A stretch of DNA of 64,000 nt from Scleropages formosus (Eukaryota > Chordata > Actinopteri > Osteoglossiformes > Osteoglossidae), in assembly GCF_900964775.1 (NCBI RefSeq), contig NC_041814.1, positions 11,084,860-11,148,859 of the forward strand, read 5' to 3'. Position numbers and translations under genes: made by a program. The notes beneath the pieces were generated by a model. The model did not search any database. It was not told the origin of the DNA and saw nothing but the letters and a program-made list of their open reading frames with translations. Positions 12,701-24,087 of the stretch are shown here, one piece after another; position 1 is the first letter of the stretch; every line of letters begins with the position of its first letter.

Positions 12701-14116
12701 CAGCTTTCAAGAAAAGTGCAAAAGCCATAGGAAATTTGTTAAAAGCCTAACAAAATGCTCTGAAAGCTGTTTAAATTGTTTTGCCTCTTGGCGACAACCG
12801 CAAATTTGTTTTCTGCCACTTACAGCGTTCAGGATGCGCCTCATCCTGGAGATCCTGTCAGCACCAGCGTCAGCAGCTCGTTCTTTCATAAGAGCCTCCT
12901 GGATTCCTTCGGTTCTCACACCAATCTGAAACAGGGGAGCAGCATCATCGGCATAGTTCGTGGTTTCAATCAAGCGTAACATCTATGAAACCCTCAGGAA
13001 GCTCAATCCCACCTCAAAAACATCTGCTGCTGCCCCAACCATATAGGCACGAACTTTGGCCACAACGGCCCTTGGCAAAATAGTGGCAGCATCGTTGATG
13101 AAGTATGCAGTAGTCGCAGCACCAGCCATCAGGCGGTCTTTAAAAAAAGTGACAAATTAATTCCCTCTTTGGCTACAGCAAAACACAGGTCAAATCACTG
13201 CAATCATCTTAAATACTGACACTGATCTGAAAACATCCCTGATATTGACAGTATGCCTACTGTGAAAAAAGTCCAGGTGGATGGCTTTGCTGAAACGATA
13301 GCTCAGTCTGTCAAACTTGGGGCTCAGGATCTTGATAGCAACATTGCAAGCAGCTGCACTAAACAGAAAGAAGGACAGTAATTAGCAAAGTGAAACTGGA
13401 ATCAAACACCGTGATACTGCAATCTAAGATGGAAGTGATTTTTATTGTCCTACACTTGGGCAAGGTCTGGGGCGGTGCTCCTGGTCAAGGCCTTCATGTG
13501 AGAATAGGTAAAGCTTGCCACTTGCAGGCTTTTCTCTTTCTGCAGAGCGGCGGCAATGGTGGAAACCAAACCAATGCTGGGTTTGGTCTTAAACAGCACA
13601 ACACAAGCAGCCATGCGCAATTCTGGGTGGAGATCTCTGTCCAGGAACAACTGAAGGGCAATGTCTTGGACCTGGTTCAACAGCAACAAATGCGTACATT
13701 GTAAGAAAAAAACTTTTGAGCATTTACCTCAAACAGAATGCTCCTACAATGCTAGTGAATGTTACACTTGGACTCACTCTTCTCTGTTCCCGTTTGGCAA
13801 TGTGTCTCAAAGCTACCACAGCATCAACCTGGACTTTGACTGGAAGTGCAGCAGCTGTAGAGCCAAACCCAGGGAGGAGCTTCATGATTGGCTTGATGCT
13901 GGCAGGGTGACCTGCATTTCCGAGGACCTTCATAGCCAGGGCAATTTCTGCAACATTTGCCTTACTAATTGCTTCTGCAGCGAAATCATGAATAGGCTGA
14001 GGACAAAAAGTGGATATCCACAGTAAACAACACTACTGTAATAAAGACACTGTGCCATCTATAACTAAACACATGTAATATTTCATGTTGGATAGGGGCA
14101 GGCTAGTACAAAGGAG

Positions 14117-14160
<44 letters not shown>

Positions 14161-16737
14161 CACAATACCTACTGTATGCTATTACAATCTGCTTACCTTT
14201 ATAACATCAGCAGGACAGTTCTGATGTTCCGTACAGAACTTGAATACCAAGGAACCGTAACCAAGCATTGCGATTTCACGGAGTATGGGATGTGACTGAG
14301 TTTTAGCATTAAGTACCACACTCTGGAGGAAGGAAAAGCATACTATTAGATTTCTTTAAGCCAAGTGTAAGGAAAGTAATTTTTTACTTGAAAGATGCGA
14401 AAAAAATGCTCACAGCAGCTAAGTTGACAGTGTCCAAGTTAGCTTCTACTAGATGGAGAGCAGCCAGCAAAGCCTGGGCAGTTTCTATTACAGTGACTTC
14501 ACCAGCTAAGAACTTTTCCTTGATGAATCTCAGAGCCACTTGAGTTCCAATGGCAGGGACAGTATCCAGGAACCATCGTCTGAAAATTAAATGCAGTTTC
14601 CTTATATAGCCAACATTGTAGGTTTACAAGTAAGACACAATGGTGTTTTTCTTCACATTCACTAGTTAAGATTAAAATTGCTCAAAAGAAGGCTGGGAAG
14701 CTTCACGTACCTGAAGTCTGGCTTTGCCTTGACTTGAGCCCAAATTTTATTGATGGTCTCGTATTTGGCCATACGCAGAAGCTGAGCCAACTCGACAAAC
14801 TTGAGTGGAGCATCTTCATGAACCTCACCCGCATTGTTTTTGACTAGGTGATTCAAGATCTCTTCAATCTATAAAAAGAAACAAATCAAATAATGGATTT
14901 AACCTTGTTATGAAGAGCACACCGATCTGTCAAAATACAACACTTGGACTCTTTAGAAACTGTGCTAAAATGAGAGCAAAAACTGGAAGATTCGCCACAC
15001 AATACCTGTGCCTGGGCATTGGTGACTTTAATTAGTTGAATGGGTGTCTGGAGAAGCTCAGATGCAAATTCATATTGCAGAGATCCACGTGCCAGATAGT
15101 CTGCTTGTATAGGCTGCACTGGGTCATTCTGGGCCTCAACAAACGTCATCAATTGTCTAAAGAACACACATTTCTCAGGGCAAAATACATGGACTGAAGC
15201 CACCTTTTTGAGAAATTCTACTATATCTGGTGCTCATGCTCTACCTCGCTTTCATCTGAGCAGCTCCAGTCAGCTCATGGAAAGGGGTAAATTGATGAAG
15301 CTCCTGGACAGCGGCTTCCATGATGAGAGCACCACTTTGGGTGGGCTTCATGACATAGCTGTAGGTTGCAGCTCCTCTCAGGTTCTTGCTTTTCTGTGCA
15401 ACGCGATAAGTTTGATCAGATCTTCTCCCTCAACATTTTCAACAGTGGCCAAATATAAAGTTTAATGTTTCTGTTACCTGCTGGCATTGGACACAAGTCT
15501 CTGTGTAAGCCATTCCAATGTCTGCCATGACCCTCTTCTGGCAGTTCCCCAGGTCCTTAGACTTGATAACATGGATGCGTTCGGCTTTTGTGTCTTCGCT
15601 GATCACATAATCAGTTTTACAGACTCCCTGGGATCCAGCCTGAAAATAAGAAAAAAAAAAAAAGAAAACATGAGTCCTTAATCAAAATCAAAAAGAAATA
15701 TGTCACATTATTTTACAAGAAGATGGTCTCACCTCCTGCAACTCATATACATTCTGTGTTTTCTTGATGTTCAGCTGAAGGATGTTGAGAATTCCTCTGT
15801 GGATATTGAGAATTGTTTCGGAGACTTCGGCAGGGGCAAACAATTTGCCCACCACACCACTGACATACTCAAACTTCACAGGAATACGAAATTGAGCAGC
15901 CAAGGCTTGGGTGAGCTTTGCAGCAGGGCTGAATTCATCTCTGGGCCATACACCAGTGTACTGGAACAACTGAGGTTCCTTGAGCTAGAAGTACACATCC
16001 AAATTAAATATACCTCTGTGAAATACTAAACAATAGAACAAATCAAATTACATGATGCACAATAGTTTAGAAAAAAACATTGCAGACAAAACACACATTT
16101 GCTATGAGCCATCTCGATTGTTCTTGTTTTTCTAATGCAAATGTTTTACCTTGAGCAGGTGGGTGGTCTGGGCAACTTGACTGATGAGAACTTTGCTGAC
16201 AATCTTCACTCCAGCCCTGGCCAGACCTTCCTCGGGTAGACCCCCCTGCAGCAGTGCTTCATACTGGTACACATAGGTCTTACCAGTGGCAAAGTCCGGT
16301 GCTGGTAAAACAGGAATTTACCCTTTTTTGAAGAATGCTTCTTTTACACTTATATACTTTTTTTAAATTAAAGTGTTGTGAAACTACAGTGATTTCTAAA
16401 ATAATAATAATAATAGTGTAATACAATCTCATACTCACTTAGGTTGTTCTGTTGACCCGCTGAAAGGTAAAGTAAACAGTGGTTTAAAACGTAATACACA
16501 TTTCCTACTCGATTCTGACATCTTAAAGCACCCGATTTAAACAGGATTTCTCGTAAACCTAAGGAATATATTCAAACTAACAAAAAAATTGCTGTTTAAA
16601 CTGCATAAGGACTGTCTTGCTCATTCTCAGTCTGGTTTGATGCTTTGTTCATCATATTTTCATGTATTACCAGTTTGGAAAAGTACAGTCTGCTTACCCA
16701 CAAGGGCCAAAGTCAGTGCAAGAACAACTGCCTTCAT
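6604..16737 (-). CDS. vtg: Vitellogenin (egg-yolk precursor), complete 35-exon gene
   Basis: Liver-made yolk precursor, secreted, taken up by oocytes and cut into lipovitellins and phosvitin. Exons in transcript order: 16698-16737, 16439-16459, 16150-16301, 15733-15984, 15478-15639, 15245-15393, 15006-15156, 14711-14868, 14414-14579, 14197-14322, 13778-13996, 13454-13671, 13261-13358, 13013-13137, 12824-12925, 12584-12703, 12265-12454, 12068-12161, 11794-11979, 11470-11611, 11099-11318, 10803-10969, 10346-10630, 9908-9949, 9568-9798, 9247-9453, 9004-9146, 8773-8911, 8559-8685, 8240-8423, 8058-8152, 7874-7968, 7625-7790, 7383-7544, 6604-6707. They sum to 5238 nt, 1745 residues, with every junction in phase. 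A signal peptide ([15 protein letters not shown]) precedes the lipid-transport N domain, phosvitin (about 1087-1272), lipovitellin-2, a vWD domain with CGLCG (from about 1478) and a Cys-rich end (SCRCTENCA). The full phosvitin and C-terminus exclude the short phosvitin-less VtgC type. Subtype (Aa/Ab) is not resolved. Confidence 0.96.
6725..7195 (+). repeat. L2-tailed tRNA-derived SINE (family B), split by a family A SINE
   Basis: The head at about 6738 (CAGGTGGTAGCATAATGG, then GATTTGATTCCCACC) and the body up to 6941 belong to a second tRNA-derived SINE. The body resumes at 7151 and ends with GTCAACTAAATGAATAAATG, the L2-type tail. It lies in the last intron of vtg. Confidence 0.85.
6942..7150 (-). 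repeat. GT-tailed SINE (family A) nested in the family B SINE
   Basis: Antisense copy with a CA-run tail at 6942 and its tRNA-like head at 7150. CTGCTTTAGAGAATA is duplicated at 6927-6941 and 7151-7165, so the insertion into the older SINE can be read to the base. Confidence 0.93.
9568..10630 (-). other. Phosvitin-coding exons 23-25 of vtg
   Basis: Three exons encode the serine-rich phosvitin. Exon 23 (10346-10630) mixes TCN and AGC serine codons and has Arg/Lys/Asn breaks. Exon 24 (9908-9949) encodes a 14-residue linker. Exon 25 (9568-9798) is dominated by AGC codons. Phosphorylated serines here bind calcium and iron in yolk, as known for the family. Confidence 0.9.
9600..9755 (-). repeat. 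AGC (CTG) trinucleotide tract coding poly-serine
   Basis: The plus strand shows a long CTG run with a few CTT, CTA and TTG interruptions. On the coding strand it reads as AGC serine codons inside vtg exon 25. The tract probably varies in length between alleles. Confidence 0.9.
11738..11760. repeat. Poly-T tract in a vtg intron
   Basis: Run of T between vtg exons 19 and 20, with no other feature. Confidence 0.8.
14117..14159. repeat. ATT microsatellite in a vtg intron
   Basis: Perfect ATT trinucleotide run between vtg exons 10 and 11. Confidence 0.9.
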
Positions 16738-16773
16738 GGCCTCTGGAATGTGAGGCGCAGCAGAAGCACACTA

Positions 16774-16784
16774 CCTTTTTAAAG
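16774..16784 (-). promoter_or_regulatory. TATA-like box of vtg
   Basis: On the minus strand CTTTAAAAAGG lies about 40 bp upstream of the vtg ATG. This fits the very short 5' leader known for fish vitellogenins. A GGTCA half-site on the minus strand (16801-16805) could be part of an estrogen response element, but no full palindrome is seen. Confidence 0.5.
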
Positions 16785-16805
16785 GATCTCCTTGTTTGGT
16801 TGACC

Positions 16806-18088
16806 ACACATTAACAGCACCTTATCAATACCTGATGCTCTGAAGCTCTGGCCAGTGTCACACTGCCCACAACAGAATGAAATGTGTTCCATGTATTCAT
16901 ATTACTGATGAAACACCATCAGGTTAGACCAGGTACTCGGGGTTGTCACAGCCACCAGGTTAGGTTAACCTTTGTCAAATGTCGAGTTCAACGTCCAGAT
17001 TACAAAATGGAGTATTACTGAGAGTTGCTGCTAGGTTATTTCTTTTAAACATTCCACTGGAAGTGTGTTGTTCATACATGTTTATTTGCGACATAATCAT
17101 ACTCTTTTCACTTTTGTCATTTTATAAAAAGATTAATGCAGCCAGTGGAAAATCCAATTTACAATAAAATAACAGCAAAAGGGTCAAAGTTTTGCTGAAC
17201 ATATGAAATCATACATGAAAGATGTCTCAGTATTAATGCTGTTGTTTTTTTAATTACTCGTTTGTTTTCATTCTCATCTCATACCTTATAGTGACACCTT
17301 AATAGTACCAGATTAATGACAATTCTCTGTGTGATTTTGTATATTTAAAGGATTCACAGACATCTCAAAGCTTAGACTATCAACCAGCTTATTAAGATAG
17401 TTTTAATTAATTTAGTTGTGAGGGACAACTATATCTTTTATATGTCTAATCTCAGTTTGTAAACACTTTATAGAAGCTTTGATATTCCATAGTTTCATCT
17501 TATTGAAATACAACCCAATAATGCCAGGAATTTTTTAACCCATGTTATAGAAGGATAAAAATTGCAAAATTATTTTGACATCCACTACAACTGTAATTCT
17601 CATCTGCAGTTGTGTGCTACTGACATTCTTCCACTGTAGCAGGCAGCTAGGACTATAGCTAATATTTCATTCTCTATCTTCCAAGACAACATTTGGAAAA
17701 CAATTAATGCTGATTCATCTTCTTTGTCAATACTTTCTGTGCATCCAAAGGGCTCAATGCGCAGAAATACAAAGAAATTATATTTCAAGTGAAATTACAA
17801 AGGAAGTGAAATTTTTCAGTGATTTCATTCAAGCCCCAGTAATCAGCGCAGGATACGCCCCTGTCTTTCACCTTATTGAAAAAGAAGCTTGCTGCTGCAG
17901 ATGAAGTCAACGGGCACATATTTGAAAGTCATGAGAGTCCTGAAAACATACATGCTTTAAAGTTTATGAACCCTTTAGAATTTTCTCTATTTTGGCATGA
18001 AAATAATCTAAAACGTGTTCAGATTTTCACAGAAGTCCTAAAACTAGATGAAGAGAACCCAATAAAACCAATGGGACAAAACATTATA
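16806..18088. other. Sequence upstream of vtg with no recognised gene
   Basis: AT-rich DNA. Short frames around 17600-18170 have no family resemblance. vtg promoter elements beyond the TATA-like box may lie here, but I cannot name them. Confidence 0.6.
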
Positions 18089-18179
18089 CTTGTTCATTTA
18101 TTTATTGAGGAAAATATTTTCAATATATATTTAGCTGACACTTCTCTCCAAAGCAATTTACACTGGTAATCTACCTACA

Positions 18180-18392
18180 ACACACACACATATTGATTGA
18201 AGCCACTTGTCCCAAGCAGGGTTGCAGTAAACTGGAGTCTAACCTGGCAACACAGGGCATAGGGCTGGGGGGAGGGGACACACCCACGACAGGACACCAG
18301 TCTCTCACGGGGCACCCCAAGCAGGGCTTGAACCCCAGGCCCACCAGAGAGCAGGACCCAGCCAAACCCACTGCGCCACCACTCCCCCTCTT
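18180..18392 (-). repeat. GT-tailed SINE (family A), degenerate
   Basis: Antisense copy: CA-run tail, diverged body, head ending CCACCACTCCCCCTC. It lies between the family B SINE fragment and the left end of the Tc1-like element. Its own target duplication is not clear. Confidence 0.8.
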
Positions 18393-18396
18393 TTTA

Positions 18397-18612
18397 TCTA
18401 CAACCTCAGTTTTCAAAAACTTGAGACAGTGTGGAAAATGCTAATAAGAACAAAAAGGGGTGATTTATAAATTTACTTTGACTTGTATTCAAACAAAAAC
18501 TGTATAAAGACAAGGTATTTCGTGTTTTACCTAATCAGCTGTATTGTTTTTTGAAGATATACGTTTATTCTGAAATTGATGTCTGCAGTATGTTCCAAAA
18601 AAGTTGGGACAG
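18397..18612 (+). repeat. Left IR/DR arm of the Tc1-like element
   Basis: About 216 bp. Its reverse complement matches the segmented right arm. It carries outer and inner direct repeats about 160 bp apart. Confidence 0.8.
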
Positions 18613-18667
18613 GGGTAGTTTAGGACATAACAATGTGAAAAGTTAAAATAACATTGTGATGTGAAAC

Positions 18668-18866
18668 CAAAGAACAGCGTGGTGATGTGGCAGGTTCGGA
18701 CGGTGCCTACTGTGTGGCGGGTCTGGGGTTCAAGCCCTGCTTGGAGTGCCTTGTGATGGACTGACGTCCTATTCTGGGTGTGTCCCTTCGGTCTTGCACC
18801 CTGTGTTGGTAGGTAAGGCTCCGGCTTACCGTGACCCTGCTCGGGCTAAGTGGTTCTTGACAATGG
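18668..18866 (+). repeat. GT-tailed SINE (family A) inside the Tc1-like element
   Basis: A diverged sense copy with head GCGTGGTGATGTGGCAGG and box B-like GGGGTTCAAGCCC. ATGTGAAAC is duplicated at 18659-18667 and 18867-18875. Confidence 0.82.
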
Positions 18867-20025
18867 ATGTGAAACAGGTAATATTAAACAGATGAGGCAA
18901 CTGTGTTAGAGTATCTAAGGTGCCTCCAGGAAAGGCCTAGTCCTTCAAGAGCAAAGATGGGTCAAACCTCACCATGTTGTCAATAGATGCATCAGTGAAT
19001 AATCCGACACTTTGAGAATACCTTTCCCCAAGGACAAATCGGTAGGATTTTGGGCATTTCACCCTCTGCAGTGCCCAATATAATGAAAAGACTCATGGAA
19101 TCTCAGGGCATAAAGGGCAAGACCAAAAGCCACTTCCAAATGCGCATGATTCCTTATCCCTCAGACATCATTGTTTTAAAAACTGTCATGTGTCTGTAAT
19201 GGATATCATGACATGGGCTCAGGAATACTGCAGGAAACCTTTGTCATTCACCACCATTTGCCGCTGCATCCACATATGCAAGTTAAGGCTTTACTATGCA
19301 AAGCAGAAGCCATACATCAACATGATCCAGAAGCACCGATGACTTGTCTGGGTTCAATCTCATCTGAGACGGATAGTAGCACAGTGGAATTGTATTTTGT
19401 GGTCCAATGAGTCAACATTTCAAATAGTTTTTGCAAAAAATAGCTGTCATGTTCTCTGGGCCAAAGAGGAAAAGGACCATCCAAACTGTAATCAGCTTCA
19501 GGTCCAAAAGTCAGCACCTGTCATGGTATTGGGGTGTGTCAGTGCCCATGGCATTCGTAACTTGCAGTTCTGTGAGGGCACCATTAATGTAAGAAAGATA
19601 TGTACAAATTCTGGAGCAATATATGCTGCTAACCAGATGCCATCTTTTCCAGGAACATCTTTGCATTCTCCAGCAGGATGATGCCAAACTGTATTCTTTC
19701 TAAATTACAAGTCCATGGCGGCGTAAGCAGAAAGTGCAGGTACTGGATTGGTCTGCCTGCAGTTCTGACCTGTTTCTAATTGAGAATGTATGGCGCATTA
19801 TGAACTGCAAAATACGGCAATGAAGGCCCTGTACAATTACACAGCTGAAAACCTGTATAATGGATAAGTGGGAGAAAATTCTGCTTGCTAAACTTAACCA
19901 ACTGGTATCCTCAGTGCCCAAATGCTTAACAAGTTTTATTAAAAGAAATGGTGATGTCACACAGCAGTAAACAACTGACTGTCCCAACTTTTTTGAAACG
20001 TGTTGCAGACATCAATTTCAGAATA

Positions 20026-20229
20026 CAGGCAGTCCCCGAATTACAAACAAGTTCTGTGTCTTCGGTCTGTCTTTATGCCGGATTTTGACATAAGTCATAA
20101 CGGTTAGGTATGGTGGGTATCTAACGACAGTTTGTCAGCTGTTTGTCTAAGGATATCGTGTACCTTTCTATGCATAAAACACTAAAGAAACACTTCGGAT
20201 ACACTCAAACATCTTTAAAAATGCAGTAA

Positions 20230-20264
<35 letters not shown>

Positions 20265-21174
20265 GGAACTACAGTATTTATAATAGAGAGAGACATAGAA
20301 AAATATAATAGTAAATGTTACTACTGTCATGATGAACAGATAACATGGAGAAGACTGGACCCAAGTGCAGGATTGTTTATTCAGAATCAAAGGACTAGAC
20401 GTGTTCTCGTGGTCGGGGATGCAAATGATCGGTCAATCGGCAAACTGAACAGAGGCGAGGATCCGAAATCCAAGGCGGGCAGTTGTCAAAGGGACGTGGA
20501 ATGGTACTGGGGAACGATGAGGGACAGAACTTGAAGAGCAGAGCAAGGTAGGTTTGGAATCTGGGGGGTTCTCTGTGAGATTCCACAACTGGGAAGAAGT
20601 GTCTTTTGTTGCTGAGAGAGAGGTACAGTGTGTGTGGTAGTGTATGTGTGTGCGTGGTGCGCGCATGCAAAATATTAAGAAATCTTAATATTCACTTTTA
20701 TACATTGTTCATTGGCATTTCACCTTTCGCTTTATTTTTTCCTCTTTAGTTTCAATCCTGATTGTTTCCCTTTTCTTAGATTCATAACCATCACTAGCAT
20801 CACATTTACGCTTTGGTGCCATGGTTAAGAGCGTAAAAATTTTTAAAAAATAAAGGCCAAGTAACACACAAGACACTGTTAACAGGAAGAGAAGGAAGTC
20901 TGCTTAACTCCGGCTCACGTGTCCCACCCACAAGCCGACCAACCGCTGTAGGCACACAGTGTTTTGATCCGCATTGCAAAGTAGCGCCAGTTTGTTATTA
21001 TGAACCATTGTATATACAGTAAGTCGAATTTTTAAAATAATAGGCTTAATTATGATGTTTTCATTTGATTGTTACTTAAGGGTGACAAAAAATATCAACT
21101 TATGGTCAGTAAGGGGTTGGTTCGTAAGTACGGGTTGTATGTAAGTCGGATGTTCGTAACTCGGAGACTGCCTG
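20026..21174 (-). mobile_element. Tigger/pogo-like DNA transposon remnant
   Basis: The termini are CAGGCAGTCCCCGA at the left and the inverted CTCGGAGACTGCCTG at the right, flanked by TA at 20024-20025 and 21175-21176. On the minus strand at 20822-20710 a frame begins MAPKRKCDASDGYESKK, which resembles the N-terminus of Tigger/CENP-B-type transposases. The frame is short and the rest is missing. The element sits at a TA inside the right arm of the Tc1-like transposon. Confidence 0.78.
20232..20265. repeat. ATA microsatellite
   Basis: AATAATAATA run inside the Tigger-like element. Confidence 0.85.
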
Positions 21175-21326
21175 TAAATGTGTATCTTCAAAAAAAAATG
21201 CAGCTGATTATGTAAAATGTAAAACAAGAAAATACCTTGTCCTTATACTGTTTTTGTTTGAACACAAGTCAAGGTAACTTTACAAATCACTCATTTTTGT
21301 TTTTACTAGCATTTTCCATACTCTCT

Positions 21327-21522
21327 CGGGGGGTGTGGTGGCGCAGTGGGTTGGACTGGGTTCTGCTCTCCTGTGGGCCTGGGGTTCAAGTCCAGCTTTG
21401 GGTGCCTTGCAATGGACTGGCATCCTGTCCTGGGTGTGTCCCCTCCCCGTCTAGCCCTACGCCCTGAGTTGCTGGGTTAGGCTCCGGTTCCCTGCGACCC
21501 CGTATGGGACAAGTGGTTCAGA

Positions 21523-21571
<49 letters not shown>
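21327..21571 (+). repeat. GT-tailed SINE (family A) in the right arm of the Tc1-like element
   Basis: Sense copy with a long GT then GC dinucleotide tail. CATACTCTCT is duplicated at 21317-21326 and 21572-21581. Confidence 0.9.
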
Positions 21572-21573
<2 letters not shown>

Positions 21574-21805
21574 TACTCTCTTGCTTTTTTTGGAATTGGT
21601 TTGTATTGTATTTACTTTCCCATTTATACAGTTGGGTTTCTTTTTTCTTTTTTTTTTTTTTTTTTTTACTGGGGCACTTTAGGGTATTTACCTTGCTCAA
21701 GCGAACTACAGCCAGAGGTGAGATTCAACCCTGAAACCTTCAGGTCCAAAAGCAGCAGCACTAACCCCTACACTACCAGCTGTCCTATATATTATATACC
21801 ATACA

Positions 21806-22172
21806 TAATGGCAGCACAGTGGCACAGCAAGTAGTGCTATTGTTTCACAGTGCCCGGGTGGTGCGAGAGAACATGGGTTTGATCCCTGCTGAGTCTGTGT
21901 GGAGTTTGCATGTTCTCCTGTGTCTGTATGGGCTTCCTCCAGGTACTCTGGTTTCCTCCCACAGTCCAAAGACATGCTGTTCAAGTTCACCCATAGTGTG
22001 TGAGTGACAAAGAGACTGTGTTCCAATGATGTATGGATGAGTGACCCATTGTAAATAGTGTATCTAGCAGTGTAAATCACCTTGGTGAATAAGATGTGTG
22101 GGCTCATAACACTACATAGAGTTCATTGGAAGTCACTTTGGAGAAAAGTGTCTGCTAAATAAATAAATGTAT
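21806..22172 (+). repeat. V-SINE/DANA-like element with L2-type tail
   Basis: The tRNA-like head (GGCAGCACAGTGGCACAGC) is followed by the conserved central block (GTGGAGTTTGCATGTTCTCC ... GGTTTCCTCCCACAGTCC). The 3' tail is TTTGGAGAAAAGTGTCTGCT plus AAATAAATAAATG. The architecture matches V-SINE superfamily members. Confidence 0.85.
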
Positions 22173-22509
22173 AACTGTAGCATACTGTATTAACTCTATT
22201 GCTTGTTGTTTGCATAATAACCAACAGTAAACACCCTTCTCTGAGTTCTAGTGACTTCTCCTGTACATTTGAGCAATTAAGACCACCTTTAAAAGGAAAC
22301 TGACTTAAGAAGCTAACTGAAAAATCTTCTTTGTTTGCTCCTTGTCACAGTGTTCTTTGTTGTTTCAGTTTTGACCAGCAGCTCTCTAAGTCTTTGTGCT
22401 CTCTTGTATTAAGATCTGTCTTGGAAGATTGCACAATTTTGTCACTGTAAACAAAACGTTGCTATTGGATTTACTTTAACTCACTAATCTACGTCAGTGT
22501 ATGCTCCTT

Positions 22510-22737
22510 GGGGGGCGTGGTGGTGCAGTGAGTTGGAGTGGGTCCTGCTCTTTGGTGGGTCTGGGGTTCAAGTCCTGCTTGGGGTGCCCTGCGGCAGACT
22601 GGCGTCCCGTCCTGGGTGTGTCCCTTCCCCCTCCGGCCTTACCCCCCGAGTTGCCGGTAGGCTCTGGTTCCTCGCAACCCTGTGTGGGACAAGCGGTTCA
22701 GAAAATGTGTGTGTGTGTGCGTGTGTGTGTGTGTGTG
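22510..22737 (+). repeat. GT-tailed SINE (family A)
   Basis: Sense copy with a GT-rich tail. TGCTCCTT flanks it at 22502-22509 and 22738-22745. Confidence 0.87.
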
Positions 22738-22745
22738 TGCTCCTT

Positions 22746-24087
22746 TCAAGATAGCTACTTGCAGCTGCTGTTACAATGTCCTCTGCAACAAAACAAAGAC
22801 TGCATTAATCTGGACGGTGTGAAATAAAGCAAATTTGGTTTGTGTTTTGCCTTGTGGATTTTGCACACCCCCCCAGGTTTGTGTGGCTTTCCTCTGCATG
22901 CTCTGGTTTCCTCCCAGAGTCCCAAGATATACATTTGGTGCTGTCGCAGAGACGGCTTAAGTGAATTTCACCACAGAGATTAATAAATTATTACTATTAC
23001 TAATACCAGTATTGTAAATGGTCAGACTAAAGTTATGAAGCTTATCAGCAGAATGCAGGCTGCAGCTCAACAAACACACAGACGTAGTTTTTATTAGACT
23101 CAATATTTTAAGATTTGACATAATGCTACTTTTGCAGTCTGTGTTACCAGTGCCTTTCAAGCCTAAGATCACAAACTCCTGTTGGGCTTTACTTAGTGAA
23201 ATTGCACTGCAAACATGAAGGGGCAACAGTCCAGAAAAAATAAACAAAAGCACTACATTTCAAAATGCATTCTCCAGCTGAATTTAGTGCAAATATTTTA
23301 GTTTATTGAAAAACAATAAGTAATGTGTTACCTATTTTGAATCATAATGTCACCAAGATTTTGGAATGGGTTTTGTGCTACGACCCCAAGGTCATCCAGG
23401 GGTCGTAACACAACTGAAGGCTCACCTGGGATCTCTTTTATCTCAGAAATGTACCCAAAAGGTTTAGTACCAGTTATTTGTCATGAATTGTCTAGTGTGG
23501 CGTTTTGCTCTGTGGTTAATAAATTCTGTGTCTGTGTGTTCTTGTATATTAATGCTCGTCATAGAGAGGATGGCTTTGGCTGAGGTCAAAACCCAGATAA
23601 CACCTTTTAGTCTGTTTTTTCCAGTGTCTGCTGTTTCTGGCCATTGCTTTGATTATGCTCGTTTGAAAGTTCGTTTGATCAGAATTCAGGCGGAGACACA
23701 GGGAAAACACATTTGCATGCACTGGAGCTGAAGAAACTAGAGCTCTGCATGCTGGGCATAGAAGCTGAGAAGCAGATCAGACCCAGGCAACTTGAAGTAG
23801 ATGCAATGAAGAAAGAGGCCACTTCTTTCCTCTAAATCTCCTGGAATGTATCCACAGTCCACACAAAGTTAATTTTCCACCAGTTCTACTCCATCTAACA
23901 TTACAAACACACTGTATATCACTTGTTCTGCCTATCACAAACACAGAAGTTGACTTTTATTTTAGCATGTTGGAGTGTACATCTAGTTTTTTGCGGTGGC
24001 TCAATGAATTCTGGCCTTCACTCTTGTAGTGAAAGTTCAGTAGAAAAGCTAAAATGTGGTTCAAGTGTGGTTGCTAGATTACAATAT
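22746..24087. other. Intergenic DNA, no gene recognised
   Basis: It contains a short V-SINE central-block fragment near 22860-22950. Near 23700-23820 is a short Glu/Lys-rich frame that I cannot assign. Nothing else is supported. Confidence 0.55.

Larger units (their letters stand above)
18397..21608 (+). mobile_element. Tc1-like DNA transposon with long IR/DR-type ends, multiply interrupted
   Basis: Left arm 18397-18612 is an inverted match of the right arm, which is spread over 19983-20023, 21177-21326 and 21582-21608. Both ends abut TA dinucleotides (18395-18396 and 21609-21610). The left arm has an outer and an inner related repeat (TTTTCAAAAACTTGAGACAG and TTCCAAAAAAGTTGGGACAG), the IR/DR layout of Tc1-like elements such as Sleeping Beauty. 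Between the arms lies a broken transposase frame with WCSNEST and VLGCVSAHG-like blocks and a DWSACSSDL-like block near 19750. Removing the inserted elements leaves about 1.6 kb, the normal Tc1 size. The transposase is dead, with several stops and frame changes. Confidence 0.85.
18089..21783 (-). repeat. Family B SINE (antisense) split by a Tc1-like element
   Basis: The 3' tail (TTTAGCTGACACTTCTCTCC) is at 18089-18178. The remainder (CCCATTTATACAG, then TTGCTCAAG and ACTACAGCCAGAGGTGAG, to the head at about 21783) resumes after 21610. A poly-T run interrupts the right half. The gap is explained by the Tc1-like element and a family A SINE. Confidence 0.75.

Noticed and set aside
16801-16990. 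Full estrogen response element upstream of vtg
   Set aside because: Only half-sites (GGTCA, and AGGTTAACCT-like sequence) are visible; no GGTCANNNTGACC palindrome was found.
20395-20670. 91-residue minus-strand frame inside the Tigger-like element
   Set aside because: Low-complexity His/Thr/Pro content, with no conserved motif.
23690-23825. Glu/Lys-rich short frame resembling a retroelement gag coiled coil
   Set aside because: Too short and without neighbouring element sequence to support a call.
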